Part shown: positions 24,044-33,960 of the stretch, piece after piece
Numbering within the stretch: position 1 is the stretch's first letter
Layout: every line of letters starts with the position of its first letter
NCBI GenBank assembly: GCA_036365515.1
Contig: CM070876.1
Location: 106,302,810-106,366,809, forward strand
DNA length: 64,000 bases
Reading direction: 5' to 3'
Source: Torymus aiolomorphi
Taxonomy: Eukaryota > Arthropoda > Insecta > Hymenoptera > Torymidae
Translations under genes and position numbers: made by a program
Notes under the pieces: model-generated
What the model was told of the DNA's origin: nothing
The model's database searches: none
What the model saw: the letters and a program-made list of their open reading frames with translations, nothing else

Positions 24044-24895
24044 TGTAACGTACCGAAGTAATGACAGCTCTCAGATTTGAGTCGATACCTTAATTGAGTT
24101 AACTTGTATGAAACTAGATGTCGTTACTTGGTAGTTATTGATAATTTTTTAAGAGTTCGTGTACTGGACTCGAGCATACAATCGGGAGGGGAGTAGCCCC
24201 GATCTCAGGGTTAGATACCGGCGCGCAATGTGTCGGAGTCCGTGCCGTCGATACAGAGAGGTGATAGGTGCAGGTAAGTCGTTAGCGCTGAGTGGCTGCG
24301 ACCGTGCTGCTTAGATGATACGGGTAAGTAGTCGGCGCAGAGGGCCAACTACCGTGCCGCGTGAGAAGAGAGGAGCCGGGTAAATAATCGGCGCAGAGGG
24401 CCGACTATCGTGCCGTGGGAGGTAGGTAAGTTAGGACTCTAGGACTCGGTTGTTATCGAGAGAGTTTATTTAAAGAAAAAAATCATAAATCAAAATCTAA
24501 AATTATAGGTATGTTTATTAATATACTAAAAAAATGAATTATTTTACATAAGTTTTACGAGCGCAAAGGAGTGGCCAGCTTCAGTTACCTAAGCGCAATG
24601 CTTATCGGTATCCTGAATAGGCGAGAGCTCGGACACAAGTGCGTGCCGATTCCGAGAATCGGAGCCCTTTATATACCAGTCGATCGTCTGGTCTTCTCTC
24701 TTGCGCATGACAATATTTTTGTTTATACTCTGACGTCAGAGGCGCTGTGTGAATGAGTGAGTAAGATTTTCTCTGGCACGCGATCGTATGTTTGTACACA
24801 GTGATGCATCGTGTTTGTTGATTTTTCGCTCTCGTGTTTATGAATGGGAAACTATGAATCGATGCGTATACTACGAGCTGGTCGTGTACGTCACG
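24044..24895 (-). repeat. 3' LTR of Gypsy B
   Basis: 852 bp, nearly identical to 32229-33077; plus-strand left end TGTAACGTACC. The last base is G here and A in the other copy, so the expected terminal CA is lost here. An 8-bp direct duplication (ACTCTAGG near 24437) is found only in this copy. Confidence 0.92.
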
Positions 24896-24909
24896 TCGCC
24901 CCCCAAATT
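24896..24909 (-). other. Polypurine tract of Gypsy B
   Basis: The minus strand reads AATTTGGGGGGCGA directly before the LTR, closely like the Gypsy A tract. Confidence 0.65.
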
Positions 24910-24989
24910 AAATGATTCTGTTCGCACATTAAATACACTGAAACATTTAATTTTAATGCCTTTTATTTGTACGGGCTATTTACAGAAGC

Positions 24990-25511
24990 TTAAAATGTAA
25001 TCGCATTTATGTATGCCTCCTCGCTTTGCTGCTTTGCCGGTGGCTGTGGTGGTAGCGATGACGGGATGACTGGTGGTAGCGTGGTAGATGGTGCGGGTGG
25101 AGACCAGTCTGGCGACATCGGGCTCAATGGGCGCGGCACGTACCTCATGCGGCGTGCGATCTGCCGCAACTTTAGAAAATCCTCGATCGGCGGTCGGCGA
25201 ATCGGCGTTGGCACGTACTGCTTTATTGCGTGCCGAGAGGTAGATGGAGTTGGTGGTGGTGGTGTTGCCTCGCTCTCCCTGGTGGTTTGGGCGGACCGGC
25301 TGACCATGTATGGCCTCGCCTGTACCGCTCGTCCGCCCCGGTATGCGCCGCGTGTTGTGGCCCAGGGTTTCCCCGACGCCGCCTTTATTGCCACACACTC
25401 GATATTGAAAGGTGGCCATATCACCCTACCACTTTGGACTGCGGCATCGCGTTTGCAAAAGTTTTCGCGATTTGTACCTTGCTCAGGTATGGTTGCGAAA
25501 CTACTGACATC
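24990..25511 (-). CDS. Gypsy B ORF3: proline-rich protein of unknown function
   Basis: Open for 174 codons between integrase and the 3' LTR, starting right after a TAG (25512-25514). Segments: SFATIPEQGTNRENFCKRD, WPPFNIECVAIKAASGKPWA, an Arg-rich middle, TPPPPTPSTSRHAIKQYVPT, RRPPIEDFLKLRQIARRMRY, then Pro/Ser-rich to AYINAITF. There is no in-frame Met near the start. The sequence before it on the minus strand ends in TAG as an acceptor might, so it may be translated from a spliced RNA; this is inference. No homology recognised. Not envelope-like: no signal peptide or membrane segment. Confidence 0.45.
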   Translation of the reverse strand, partial: DVSSFATIPEQGTNRENFCKRDAAVQSGRVIWPPFNIECVAIKAASGKPWATTRGAYRGGRAVQARPYMVSRSAQTTRESEATPPPPTPSTSRHAIKQYVPTPIRRPPIEDFLKLRQIARRMRYVPRPLSPMSPDWSPPAPSTTLPPVIPSSLPPQPPAKQQSEEAYINAITF

Positions 25512-25616
25512 CTATGGCTCGATTTTAATTTACCTTAAATTACTATTTACATCTATACTACTAAGAGTTTCGGTGTATGTTTACCTTCACCGAGACCCTT
25601 AGTGAACAATAAATAC

Positions 25617-28600
25617 TTAAAGATAAGGCTTTAAATTTTGTACATGGAACTTTCCGCGTTCCCTATTCGCTTCTACATCTAACAATACATACGTATCGGG
25701 CTCGATTTTTTGTGTAACCGTGTATGGTCCCTCGTATACGTGAAAAAACTTCGCGATCTTTCTTTCAGCCGCATCTGATACGTTTAGTGATTTCACTAAA
25801 ACTCTATCGCCTACCTTAAACTCAAAGTGTCGCGTTCGGACGTTTTTTCGGAACGCTCGCCTTTTTAAGAATGAATGCGCTCGTTCGCGAGCGAGAAACA
25901 CTTTTCGTTCATGCGTGATTTTATCTGAATCTACTATAGGCAACCACTTTTCCCATACGTAGGCTTGATATTAAAATGGAGCTCCATCGGTGTAAACCCC
26001 GTGGTCTCATGATGCGTTACGTTAATAATGTTTTGTATAATCTCAACGTATCTAGCCCAGCTGGTGTGTCGGTCCCTTACGAATGTCCGGAAAAAACGCC
26101 CGAGTTCTCGGTGTACCCGTTCGACCGGGTTACTTTGTGGGTGTCTGATGGATGAGAATACCGGTTGTATTCTTTCATCCATGAGTTTTTTTCCCCATTT
26201 ACTTGAAGTAAACTGCGTCCCGTGGTCAGAAAGTATTGCTTTCGGTTTACCGTATTTGCCAATGTAATCACCGAAGATTTTTCTGATCACAGTCACGGTG
26301 TTCGCTTTTTTTATAGGATACATGAACACGTACTTACTGAATACGTCTACCGTTGTTAATAGGTATTTAACGCCCCTCGTTGACGTTGGTAAAGGCCCAA
26401 AAAAATCTATTGACAGTGTGTCATTTGGTTCTTCGGTTAATATTGGTTGGACGTGTTCATTAAGTTTACATGTTAAATATTTCTTTCGTTGACAAGTATC
26501 GCATGTACGAAGTATTGTATAAATTGTTTGTCTTAGTTTCGGAGCAAAGAAATGTTCGTTTATCATTTTATAAGTCTTTGATGAACCAATGTGGCCATGT
26601 ATCTCATGGGTTTCCCGTATCAAACTATCCAGAAGGCTTTCGGGTAACACGAGTCTATTATGATTTAATGCAATTTTTTGCATTAAACCATCTTTGAGCA
26701 CAAAACGCTTTTGCATTTTTTCGTCATTTGGAATCTCCGTAATTAATTTATTAATATAAGAGTCATTTTCCTGTAATGTCTTCAAATTCTTTAAGTTATT
26801 CATCAATTCGCGACTCGGTTTTTGCGCGAGCATCGAAGCGATTATGATTTCATTTTCCCGACCCGATTCCTCTGGATAGTCGTGTATCTGACGGCTTAGG
26901 TAATCGGCGATGGCGTTCTTGCGTCCCGGCAAGTATACCGGTTCTAAGCAGAACTCTTGGATCGCGAGACTCCACCTTCGTAATCTAGCATTATTAAATT
27001 TACAATGTTTAAGAAAAGTGAGAGCTTCGTGATCGGTTCGTACGACTATTTTCGGTGCCCCCCGCAAGTACTTATCTAAACGTGTTAACGCCCAAACTAT
27101 AGCTAACATCTCTTTCTCAGTCGTAAAGTAAGAGCATTCACTCCCCTTCAGCGTACGGCTAACGAACGTGACAATTTGTTCTTCGTTTTGATCGTTTACC
27201 TACGATAGCACCGTAGCTATCGCGTAGTCGCTCGCGTCGGTAGTGAGTATGAATGGACGTTGCGGGTCCGCGTATTTTAATATGATATGCTCATCGAATA
27301 TATTTTTAATATCATTGAAAACTTTTTCGTGCTTGTTTGTCCATTCATACTTCTTACCTTGTTTTAACAAGTTTAGAAGCGGAACGGTATGCGCCGAGTA
27401 ATTTCTCGCGAATTTCGTATAGAAATTAACAAACCCGAGAAATCCCTGCAATTCCCTGACATTTCTAGGTTTCTTAAAGTTTTTAATTGTTCTAATTTTC
27501 TCCGGGTCCGGTTTTACCCTTTCAGGCGTTAAAATATGACCCAGGAATTTTATTTCTTCCTGTACTAGTTTTGATTTTTTAAAACTAATTTTTAGGTTGT
27601 TTTTTAATAAATTCTCAAATAATGATTTTATATTTTGTAAATGACTATTGAAATCTTCTGAAATACATAGTAAGACGTCTACAAAAGTTATAAGAAAATC
27701 TTCGAGACCCGCAACGGCTAGGTCTAGACCTCTTATTAGCGCGGCGCTACTCGTTTTTATACCGAATGGTACTACATTAAATTCGTAAACTTTATTGTCG
27801 CAAATGAACGCGGTATATTTCCTACTTTCTTCTGACTTTATTTGATGGAAACTACTCGTTAAATCAAAGCTGGATAAAAAGTTTACGTTTCTACATCTTA
27901 AAAATATCTCCTCTACACCCGGAGGGGATTCATAATCATTTATCAATTTTTCGTTTAGTTTGCGTGCATCTAAGCTTAAACGGATTGATCCGTCTTTTTT
28001 AATCACAACCACGAGAGGGTTTATGTATGGACTCGTCGAACGCCGAATTATTCCAAGCTCTTGCCATTTGTCGATTTCGATTTTAACTTTATCTCTATAA
28101 TTTACAGGGATGGGATACGGCTTTGAATAAAAGGGTGCATCATCTTTTATTTTAAAAGTATACTCATAGTTAGATAATAGACCTGGGCCTTTCTGAAATA
28201 CCTCTTTGTATTGTACTATTAAGCACTTAAGTTTATCCCTTTGGGAATTTTTTAAATTTTTGCATGATATAATCTTTTCTTCGATTTGTTCTATCGAAAC
28301 TTCGTAAGAAAGATCGTAAGCAATGAGATCATCGTATGAGTCAGCGTTTCCGCATTCGGACTCATACGATCGTTCGATTCTAAGAGACGCATACTCTTCT
28401 GAGTACATTATGGCCTCCTTATAAGAACAATGAACATATTGATCGTTAATGGTTAAGAGAATTTCTTCCTTGCCGGTATCTATTAGCATACTAAGAGCTT
28501 TTTGCGTATCATATCCAATAATGCATGGTTTGCCCAGTTTCGGCACTACTATAAATATAATATCTAGTTTTATTTTTGCAATTTCGACATTTAGAAGAAC

Positions 28601-28936
28601 TTGGAGTTTTATTCGCGACGACTTTGCGCCCGTTGCTCCCTTTATGAATTTTCCACTTATCGGTAGCTTAGGTCGCGTCCCGAATATTTTCGCATTAGCG
28701 TAATAAAATTCCTCGGAGATGCAAGTGATCTCACTTCCCGTATCAATTAGGGCTTTTACCTCTATGTCTTCGACTTTGATATTTACCTCCGGACAACGCG
28801 TTTCTTTCGTATTTAGACCTTCTGGTTCTACATCATACAAAAGATTTTCTCGCGGGTCCTCCAGTATAGAAGAGATATCTTTATTACAATTTTTATTCTC
28901 CGATCGAGTTGCTTGTTGCGGTTTATTTTTTGACAT
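25617..28936 (-). pseudogene. Gypsy B pol: protease, RT, RNase H, integrase
   Basis: Starts MSKNKPQQATRSENK, 17 bases past the gag stop in the -1 frame. Protease VKALIDTGSEITCISEEF; RT from about 28200 with SIRLSLDARKLNEKL, SSFDLTSSFHQI, FGIKTSSAALIRGL and LITFVDVLLCIS, where the second Asp of the FVDD box is Val; RNase H TTDASDYAIATVLS, a TAG at 27200-27202 (same frame continues), VRTDHEALTFL; integrase zinc domain CDTCQRKKYL, core SIDFFGPLP, SDHGTQF, VERVHRELG; a one-base shift near 25960, then WLPIVDSDKI to KFHVQNLKPYL. Only three lesions over 3.3 kb fit a recent copy. Expression probably uses -1 frameshifting from gag. Confidence 0.93.
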
Positions 28937-28950
28937 GCAGCAAGCAACTG

Positions 28951-29704
28951 TTATGCGTTTCCCGAATTTTCTGTATTAGCATTTCCTAAATTTATATTAT
29001 TTACGTCAACCTCGTCGTACCTTCGGATTAATTCTTTGTTCCTTTCGTTTCTCTGCTTCCGAGCTGACTTTTTCTCGTTTGTTTGATTCGTTTGTGGTGG
29101 AGTTTTCTCCTTTATTTCCGGCGGCGTCGCTGTCTGTAACTCGTTTACGTTCACGGTTTTCGACTGCCACTGGTATGGCTTGTTATATGATTTATTTTGT
29201 GTGTTAGCCGTATCTGAAGGAGGACTGGGTTTGTTATGGCCCATTTTGTCGTGTTTTCGGTGACGTTGGTCGTCTCCGTCATAATCAGCTAATATTTTTA
29301 ACAACATATTTTTATCTTTGACTTGCCGTCCTAAAACCGCGTGTCGAATATTTCTTTCGAAATGTTCGCTAACGCGCACAACAAACTCAGTCTCTGTATA
29401 GTCGAGATCCAGCTCTTTGCCTAAACCGAACAAATTTGTTGCGTATTCAACGCGATTAAGACTGCCCCCCGGCTAGTGCTGACCGAATTCTATCTTCCGC
29501 TTCGCGGTTCTTTGTGTGTTGCGCTCCAGTACCGTTCGCGAAACCGTTCTGTGAATTGGTCGTACGAGTCGATCTCCGACTCTTGTAGGTACCACCAATC
29601 CCTGGCATCACCCTCGAGTGCTTGAGAGATAAGGCATAAGAGTTGATCGAAATTAGGTTTAACCACGTTTATATATTTCTCGAACTCTGATAAGAATTTA
29701 ACTG
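28951..29704 (-). pseudogene. Gypsy B gag, C-terminal part
   Basis: Resumes after the Penelope insertion at VKFLSEFEKYINVVKPNFD, then LISQALEGDARDWWYL and FTERFRERYWSATHKE, the Retrotrans_gag-type core. A frameshift lies near 29500-29440 (HKEPRSGR then LNRVEYATNLFGLGKEL). It continues VVRVSEHFERNIRHAVLG and a Lys/Asn/Gln-rich tail to GNANTENSGNA. No CCHC zinc knuckle is visible. The sequence encoding MNFSWFLVDRFIATSF that runs into this frame belongs to the nested element. Confidence 0.75.
28957..28963 (-). promoter_or_regulatory. Candidate -1 ribosomal frameshift heptamer GGGAAAC at the Gypsy B gag/pol overlap
   Basis: In the gag frame the codons are TCG GGA AAC GCA TAA, giving the X XXY YYZ arrangement with G, A and C. 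A -1 slip here enters the pol frame, which is open through CGC ATA ACA GTT into MSKNKPQQ. GGGAAAC is an established slippery sequence in some retroviruses. No downstream pseudoknot was tested. Confidence 0.55.
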
Positions 29705-29739
29705 TGAGATAATGACTCGTACGTTCCAAAGTGTAAATT

Positions 29740-30040
29740 TTGAAGGAGGTTGCAATAAAACGATCAACGAGGAACCAGGAAAAATTCATTTAAAACTTCG
29801 TTTATTGGCCGACGTTTCGGTACTAATGTTAATACCTTCATCAGGGCTAAGAAGGGAAAAAATACATAGTTAAAACATATATACAGAATATTTTAAGCAA
29901 AAAAACTTATTAACATTTTTTGACATTTTACTGACCTAATAAATTAACGAAAGTTTACGCCATCGTTCGTAGACAAACATAGGTGACGTCGATCAAGTAA
30001 TAATATAGCACATAGTGCAACGTCTGTGAGCGGATTTTAA
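29740..30040 (-). repeat. Left (inverted) pLTR of the Penelope-like element
   Basis: Inverted copy of 30738-31033. Shared landmarks include GGAGGTTGCAATAAAACGAT, CCTTCATCAGGGC and GACGTCGATCAAGTAAT. Contains a hammerhead-like core in minus orientation (29811-29844). Confidence 0.82.
29811..29844 (-). ncRNA. Hammerhead-ribozyme-like core in the left pLTR
   Basis: Reverse-strand copy of the motif at 30929-30962: CTGATGA, GGTA/TACC stem, GAAACGTC. It differs in the loop only. Confidence 0.45.
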
Positions 30041-30465
30041 GCTTAAATAAGCTTAAATTTATTAGACTCGGAAAAGATAAACTAGATCCGCTCGAAACTG
30101 CATCTGTCGTTTATAAAATAAACTGCAAAGATTGCGATGCCTCTTACGTAGGCACCTCAAAAAGGAAGTTAAACAGACGTGTATACGAACATAAATACGC
30201 GGTCTCAAAATCGTTAACGACCTCCGCACTCTCAGAGCACGTTCAAAAAACTGGACATAAAATAGATTTTGAGAATACACACATAGTAGACACCGAAACA
30301 AACTTCCGTAAACGCACTTTTTCAGAAATGTTGCACATACACTCGCAAAATAACAGCCTAAATCGAATGGACGACACTAAGAATCTCAAGTACATTTATA
30401 AAAAATCCGTTGAAACTACCAATAGACACTTCTGCAATAACGAAAATAACAATAAACGCTGTTAG
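30040..30465 (+). pseudogene. GIY-YIG endonuclease domain of a Penelope-like element
   Basis: Penelope-like elements join an RT to a C-terminal GIY-YIG endonuclease. The frame, open to TAG 30463-30465, reads LDPLETASVVYKINCKDCD, ASYVGTSKRKLNRRVYEHK, SALSEHVQKTGHKIDF, FRKRTFSEMLHIHSQNNSLN. The Cys pair before SYVGTS, the Arg of RRVYEH, and the EH and E/N residues further on match the family pattern; the second half-motif is YVG instead of YIG. The RT is absent because of truncation. The domain itself carries no stop, so it is quite fresh. It reads opposite to its Gypsy host. Confidence 0.88.
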
Positions 30466-30737
30466 TTGTACGATCTCCAGTACGCTACTTGTTGGCGCGC
30501 TCCCTCTCCTCTCACTCTCAGAATTTGAATTTGCGAAAATTAACGTCCCCCCTGTAGGTATATAAACCCCGGAAATTTCGCATTTCTCTCAATGTCGAAA
30601 AATGGGACTCCAGAGTGCAGGATGGGTAAGAGCTCTAGCTGTTTATTGTTATATTCGTATAAAATTTTAATTTTCGTTAACTTAAAATCAAATTTTGAAA
30701 CTCGAATTCTTTTCAAAATGTTCTAGTTAAATAAAAT

Positions 30738-31033
30738 CCGCTCACAGACGTTGCACTATGTGCTATATCATTACTTGATCGACGTCACCTATGTTTGTCT
30801 ACGAACCATGGTGTAAACTTTCGTTAATTTATTAGGTCAGTAAAATGCCAAAAAAAGTGTTAATGGGTCCTTTTGCTTAAAATATTCTGTATATATGTTT
30901 TAACTATGTATTTTTTCCCTTCTTAGCCCTGATGAAGGTATTAATATTAGTACCGAAACGTCCGCCAATAAACGAAGTTTAAAATGAATTTTTCTTGGTT
31001 CCTCGTTGATCGTTTTATTGCAACCTCCTTCAA
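30738..31033 (+). repeat. Right pLTR of the Penelope-like element
   Basis: Follows the endonuclease after a 270-bp 3' untranslated stretch. Inverted copy of the left pLTR with a few substitutions. Carries the plus-oriented hammerhead-like core. Confidence 0.82.
30929..30962 (+). ncRNA. Hammerhead-ribozyme-like core in the right pLTR
   Basis: CTGATGA (30929-30935), then GGTA pairing with TACC across a 10-base loop, then GAAA (30955-30958) and CGTC. This is the conserved hammerhead order CUGAUGA, stem II, GAAA. Hammerhead motifs are known from pLTRs of Penelope-like elements. One extra A before stem II makes the core slightly non-canonical, and stems I and III were not modelled. The minus-strand copy is at 29811-29844. 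Confidence 0.5.
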
Positions 31034-31657
31034 AAGAATTTAACTGGCCTTTCATTCTCAAGTCCTCGATACTTGGGGATGTCTAATTTTATTTTTTGAG
31101 ACGCTTCGCTCCCAGAGTTGCCTTTCTTCATCGGTGATTTTTTCAAGTCTTTAATCGTATTTTTCAATTCTAGAATTTCTTTCTCAAAGTTTGATTTTAT
31201 TTGATCAACTTCTCGTGAAAGGTTTCTTTTCAACTCTGCGAGCCTAGAATCTAGCTCGGGGTTACTTTCCGATTGATCATCGTTTTGTGACAGCGCGGAT
31301 ATTTTGTCGATTAGACTGTCGTTCTCGGTTTCTAATAACTGAACCCTACCTCTTAGTTTATTTATTTCCGTAACTAATTCCGCGCGTTCTGCTTTTTTTC
31401 CATATGAGTTTTCTCGACTGACTGTGTTTCGCGACTAACGTTGCCCTTAATTTCGGTGATTTTGCCGTGTCGTTTTCCTCGTCTTGGCCTTCGAGCATAT
31501 TTTCGAGCTCATTTTGCCGTTCATCCAATAATCGTAATTCATCAGTTACCGCCCGTTCCCATTTGAAACGTTTTTGTTCCTTCGCGTTCTCTACTCCCTC
31601 GTCAAAGGAGTCTTGTATTTCACGCATAAACGCTCCCGATTTGCGGTCTTTTGGCAT
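31034..31657 (-). pseudogene. Gypsy B gag, N-terminal part (coiled coil)
   Basis: Starts MPKDRKSGAFMREIQDSFD and runs into Glu/Lys/Leu heptad-like helices (ERQNELENMLEGQDEEND). A one-base change in a 7-A run near 31390 shifts the frame; it continues ELVTEINKLRGRVQLLETEN, then EILELKNTIKDLKK and IPKYRGLENERPVKF, where the Penelope-like element is inserted. The matrix-like coiled coil followed by a capsid core after the insertion is normal Gypsy Gag order. Confidence 0.75.
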
Positions 31658-31833
31658 TTTAACTTTTAATAGGGTACGTGCTTCGAAAAAAAACGTTAAT
31701 ATGGAAAGTGATGAAAAAGAATTTGATTGAACTTAATTGAATTTACAACGTTGAAAGTTGACTCTAATGTATTTATTTATAAAAAACTAATTTATACGAA
31801 CGTTCTATACATTAATATAGAATTATCGGCTTT

Positions 31834-32162
31834 TTAATTATCGTTAATCGATAGCCTTTTAAACGATTCGGCTATATCCCGAACTCTGTTCTCGATACGA
31901 TCCATCCTCGAATTTAACATTCTCTCGCTTTTACAAGTTTTACTCGCGACTACTTTTACCATATATCCCAGTTTCTCGTTTTCCTCGTCCAGCTCATTTA
32001 CCCGTTGCCTAGCTTCTGTCAGATCTTCCGATATTGTCAATAACGCGTGGCCTTGCCTACTTACGACAGCGCGTAATTCTTTTATTTGGCCCGTGTCGTT
32101 AAATCTATTATCCGTGCTTCTATGCCACTCTCTAAAAATATGTTATGTCGATCGGGTATCAT
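31834..32162 (-). pseudogene. Leader ORF of Gypsy B upstream of gag
   Basis: Begins 47 bases after the primer site: MIPDRHNIFLESGIEARI, then a one-base shift near 32090, then IKELRAVVSRQGHALL, LTEARQRVNELDEENEKLG, and SRMDRIENRVRDIAESFKRL to SINDN. The repeated Leu/Ile/Val spacing suggests a coiled coil. It ends 176 bases before the gag ATG. It may be an early gag segment or a separate small protein; I recognise no named domain. Confidence 0.45.
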
Positions 32163-32208
32163 GATCCCTTTTTCGAAGATTCCCACTATGCGATTTTAGT
32201 TTGCTCGA

Positions 32209-32226
32209 GTCCCTGTTCGGGCGCCA
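32209..32226 (-). other. Primer-binding site of Gypsy B, tRNA-Lys type
   Basis: The minus strand reads TGGCGCCCGAACAGGGAC, two bases after the 5' LTR. These 18 bases are the well-known complement of the 3' end of animal tRNA-Lys(UUU). Confidence 0.9.
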
Positions 32227-32228
32227 GC

Positions 32229-33077
32229 TGTAATGTACCGAAGTAATGACAGCTCTCAGATTTGAGTCTATACCTTAAATATTGAGTTAACTTGTATGAA
32301 ACTAGATGTCGTTACTTGGTAGTTATTGATAATTTCTTAAGAGTTCGTGTACTGGACTCGAGCATACAATCGGGAGGGGAGTAGCCCCGATCTCAGGGTT
32401 AGATACCGGCGCGCAATGTGCCGGAGTCCGTGCCGTCGATACAGAGAGGTGATAGGTGCAGGTAAGTCGTTAGCGCTGAGTGGCTGCGACCGTGCTGCTT
32501 AGATGATACGGGTAAGTAGTCGGCGCAGAGGGCCAACTACCGTGCCGTGTGAGAAGAGAGGAGCCGGGTAAATAATCGGCGCAGAGGGCCGACTATCGTG
32601 CCGTGGGAGGTAGGTAAGTTAGGACTCGGTTGTTATCGAGAGAGTTTATTTAAAGAAAAAAATCATAAATCAAAATCTAAAATTATAGGCATGTTTATTA
32701 ATATACTAAAAAAATGAATTATTTTACATAAGTTTTACGAGCGCAAAGGAGTGGCCAGCATCAGTTACCTAAGCGCAATGCTTATCGGTATCCTGAATAG
32801 GCGAGAGCTCGGACACAAGTGCGTGCCGATTCCGAGAATCGGAGCCCTTTATATACCAGTCGATCGTCTGGTCTTCTCTCTTGCGCATGACAATATTTTT
32901 GTTTATACTCTGACGTCAGAGGCGCTGTGTGAATGAGTGAGTAAGATTTGCGCTGGCGCACGCGATCGTATGTTTGTACACAGTGATGCATAGTGTTTGT
33001 TGATTTTTCGCTCTCGTGTTTATGAATGGGAAACTATTAATCGATGCGTATACTACGAGCTGGTCGTGTACGTCACA
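32229..33077 (-). repeat. 5' LTR of Gypsy B
   Basis: 849 bp, plus-strand ends TGTAATGTACC and GTACGTCACA. Followed on the right by the AAAC duplication (33078-33081) and BEL pol. Promoter activity of the element would lie here. Confidence 0.92.
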
Positions 33078-33081
33078 AAAC

Positions 33082-33960
33082 CGTCGGTACCAACAAACGG
33101 CATATGTCTCTTTAAGTTGTGAGAATGCGGTAGCTCCAGATTGGAAGACAAAGTCTGAATTTCACTAGCAAAATCTACAGACTGAACTATTCTAAGTAAC
33201 GTGGTAGTTGCTGCTGACAACTCTTCAGCTGACAAAAACGATAACCAACGATGCTGCTTATCAATTGATGCGTTGTTCCGCCAACGGCGACAATAAACCA
33301 AGGTTCCAACAAGTCTGTCAAAGGAAGAGAACCGATTGAGCATCTCACTCCAATCATCTTGAATGAGCCACACATGAACCTTTTGACGAGCTTCTAAATC
33401 GGTGCCACTCTCAGCACTATGAACAGGCAATTGTGACTTATCGAAACGCAACCACGAAGGGCCTGACCACCAAATCGATGCCTCTCTAAGCTGAGATGGA
33501 GAACAACCTCTGGAAGCCAAATCTGCCGGGTTATCGGCTGAAGGTAGATGATGCCACGAAGCTGATAGAAGCAACGAAAGGATGTCACTGACTCGATTAG
33601 CCACATAAGACTTCCACCTAGATGGATGTGACTTTAACCAAGCCAGGACGACTTTTGAGTCTGACCAGCAATGTACCTCAACTGGCACACGATCAATCTG
33701 GTTAAGAACTCTCGAAGCAAGATTTGCTAATAAAGCTGTAGCACATAATTCAAGCTTCGGCAAGCTAACCACCTTGAGAGGAGACACCTTCGTCTTGGCA
33801 ACTAACAGCCGCGGAGCACGTTCAGAATCTGAAACGACTACAATTAGCATAGCAGCAAATGCACGTTCAGAAGCGTCACAAAACCCATGCAACTGCCAAG
33901 AAGAAGATCTGACAGTGCCATTCCATCGCGGAATGCGAATCGACTCCAAATCAGCTAACT
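33082..33960 (-). pseudogene. BEL/Pao RNase H region
   Basis: Follows RT after a small frameshift near 33957 (RQLADLESIRIPRW). Contains WQLHGFCDASERAFAAM, VVSLPKLELCATALLA, VHCWSDSKVVLAWLKSHPSRW, YVANRVSDI and HLPSADNPADLASRG, all typical of Pao-type pol. It runs to HNLKRHMPFVGTDGF, where Gypsy B is inserted. The short zinc-finger segment continues at 24039. Confidence 0.9.

Larger units (their letters stand above)
29705..31033 (+). mobile_element. Penelope-like element (5'-truncated, inverted pLTRs) inside Gypsy B gag
   Basis: Flanked by the 13-bp duplication AAGAATTTAACTG (29692-29704 and 31034-31046), one copy of which lies in the gag codons for PVKF. About 290-bp terminal segments are inverted copies of each other (about 29740-30040 and 30738-31033). 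Between them lies a GIY-YIG endonuclease domain on the plus strand; no reverse transcriptase remains. Inverted pLTRs and truncation are usual for Penelope-like retroelements. About 35 bp at the left edge (29705-29740) have no counterpart on the right. Confidence 0.85.
24044..33077 (-). mobile_element. Gypsy B LTR retrotransposon, inserted in BEL pol
   Basis: The 9034-bp element has LTRs at 24044-24895 and 32229-33077, AAAC target duplications, a primer site matching tRNA-Lys (32209-32226) and a polypurine tract (24896-24909). On the minus strand: leader ORF, gag (split by a Penelope-like element), pol, ORF3, 3' LTR. The LTRs differ at about 12 of 849 positions plus three small indels, so it is younger than its BEL host. 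Defects: frameshifts in gag and integrase, a TAG in RNase H, an altered RT active site and the nested insertion. Confidence 0.93.

Noticed and set aside
24976..25419. Alternative minus-strand frame (MATFQYRVCGN...) overlapping Gypsy B ORF3
   Set aside because: The overlapping frame ending AYINAITF has more coherent composition and a longer open stretch.
29705..29789. Gag start at MNFSWFLVDRF
   Set aside because: These codons lie in the nested Penelope pLTR and only happen to run into the gag frame.
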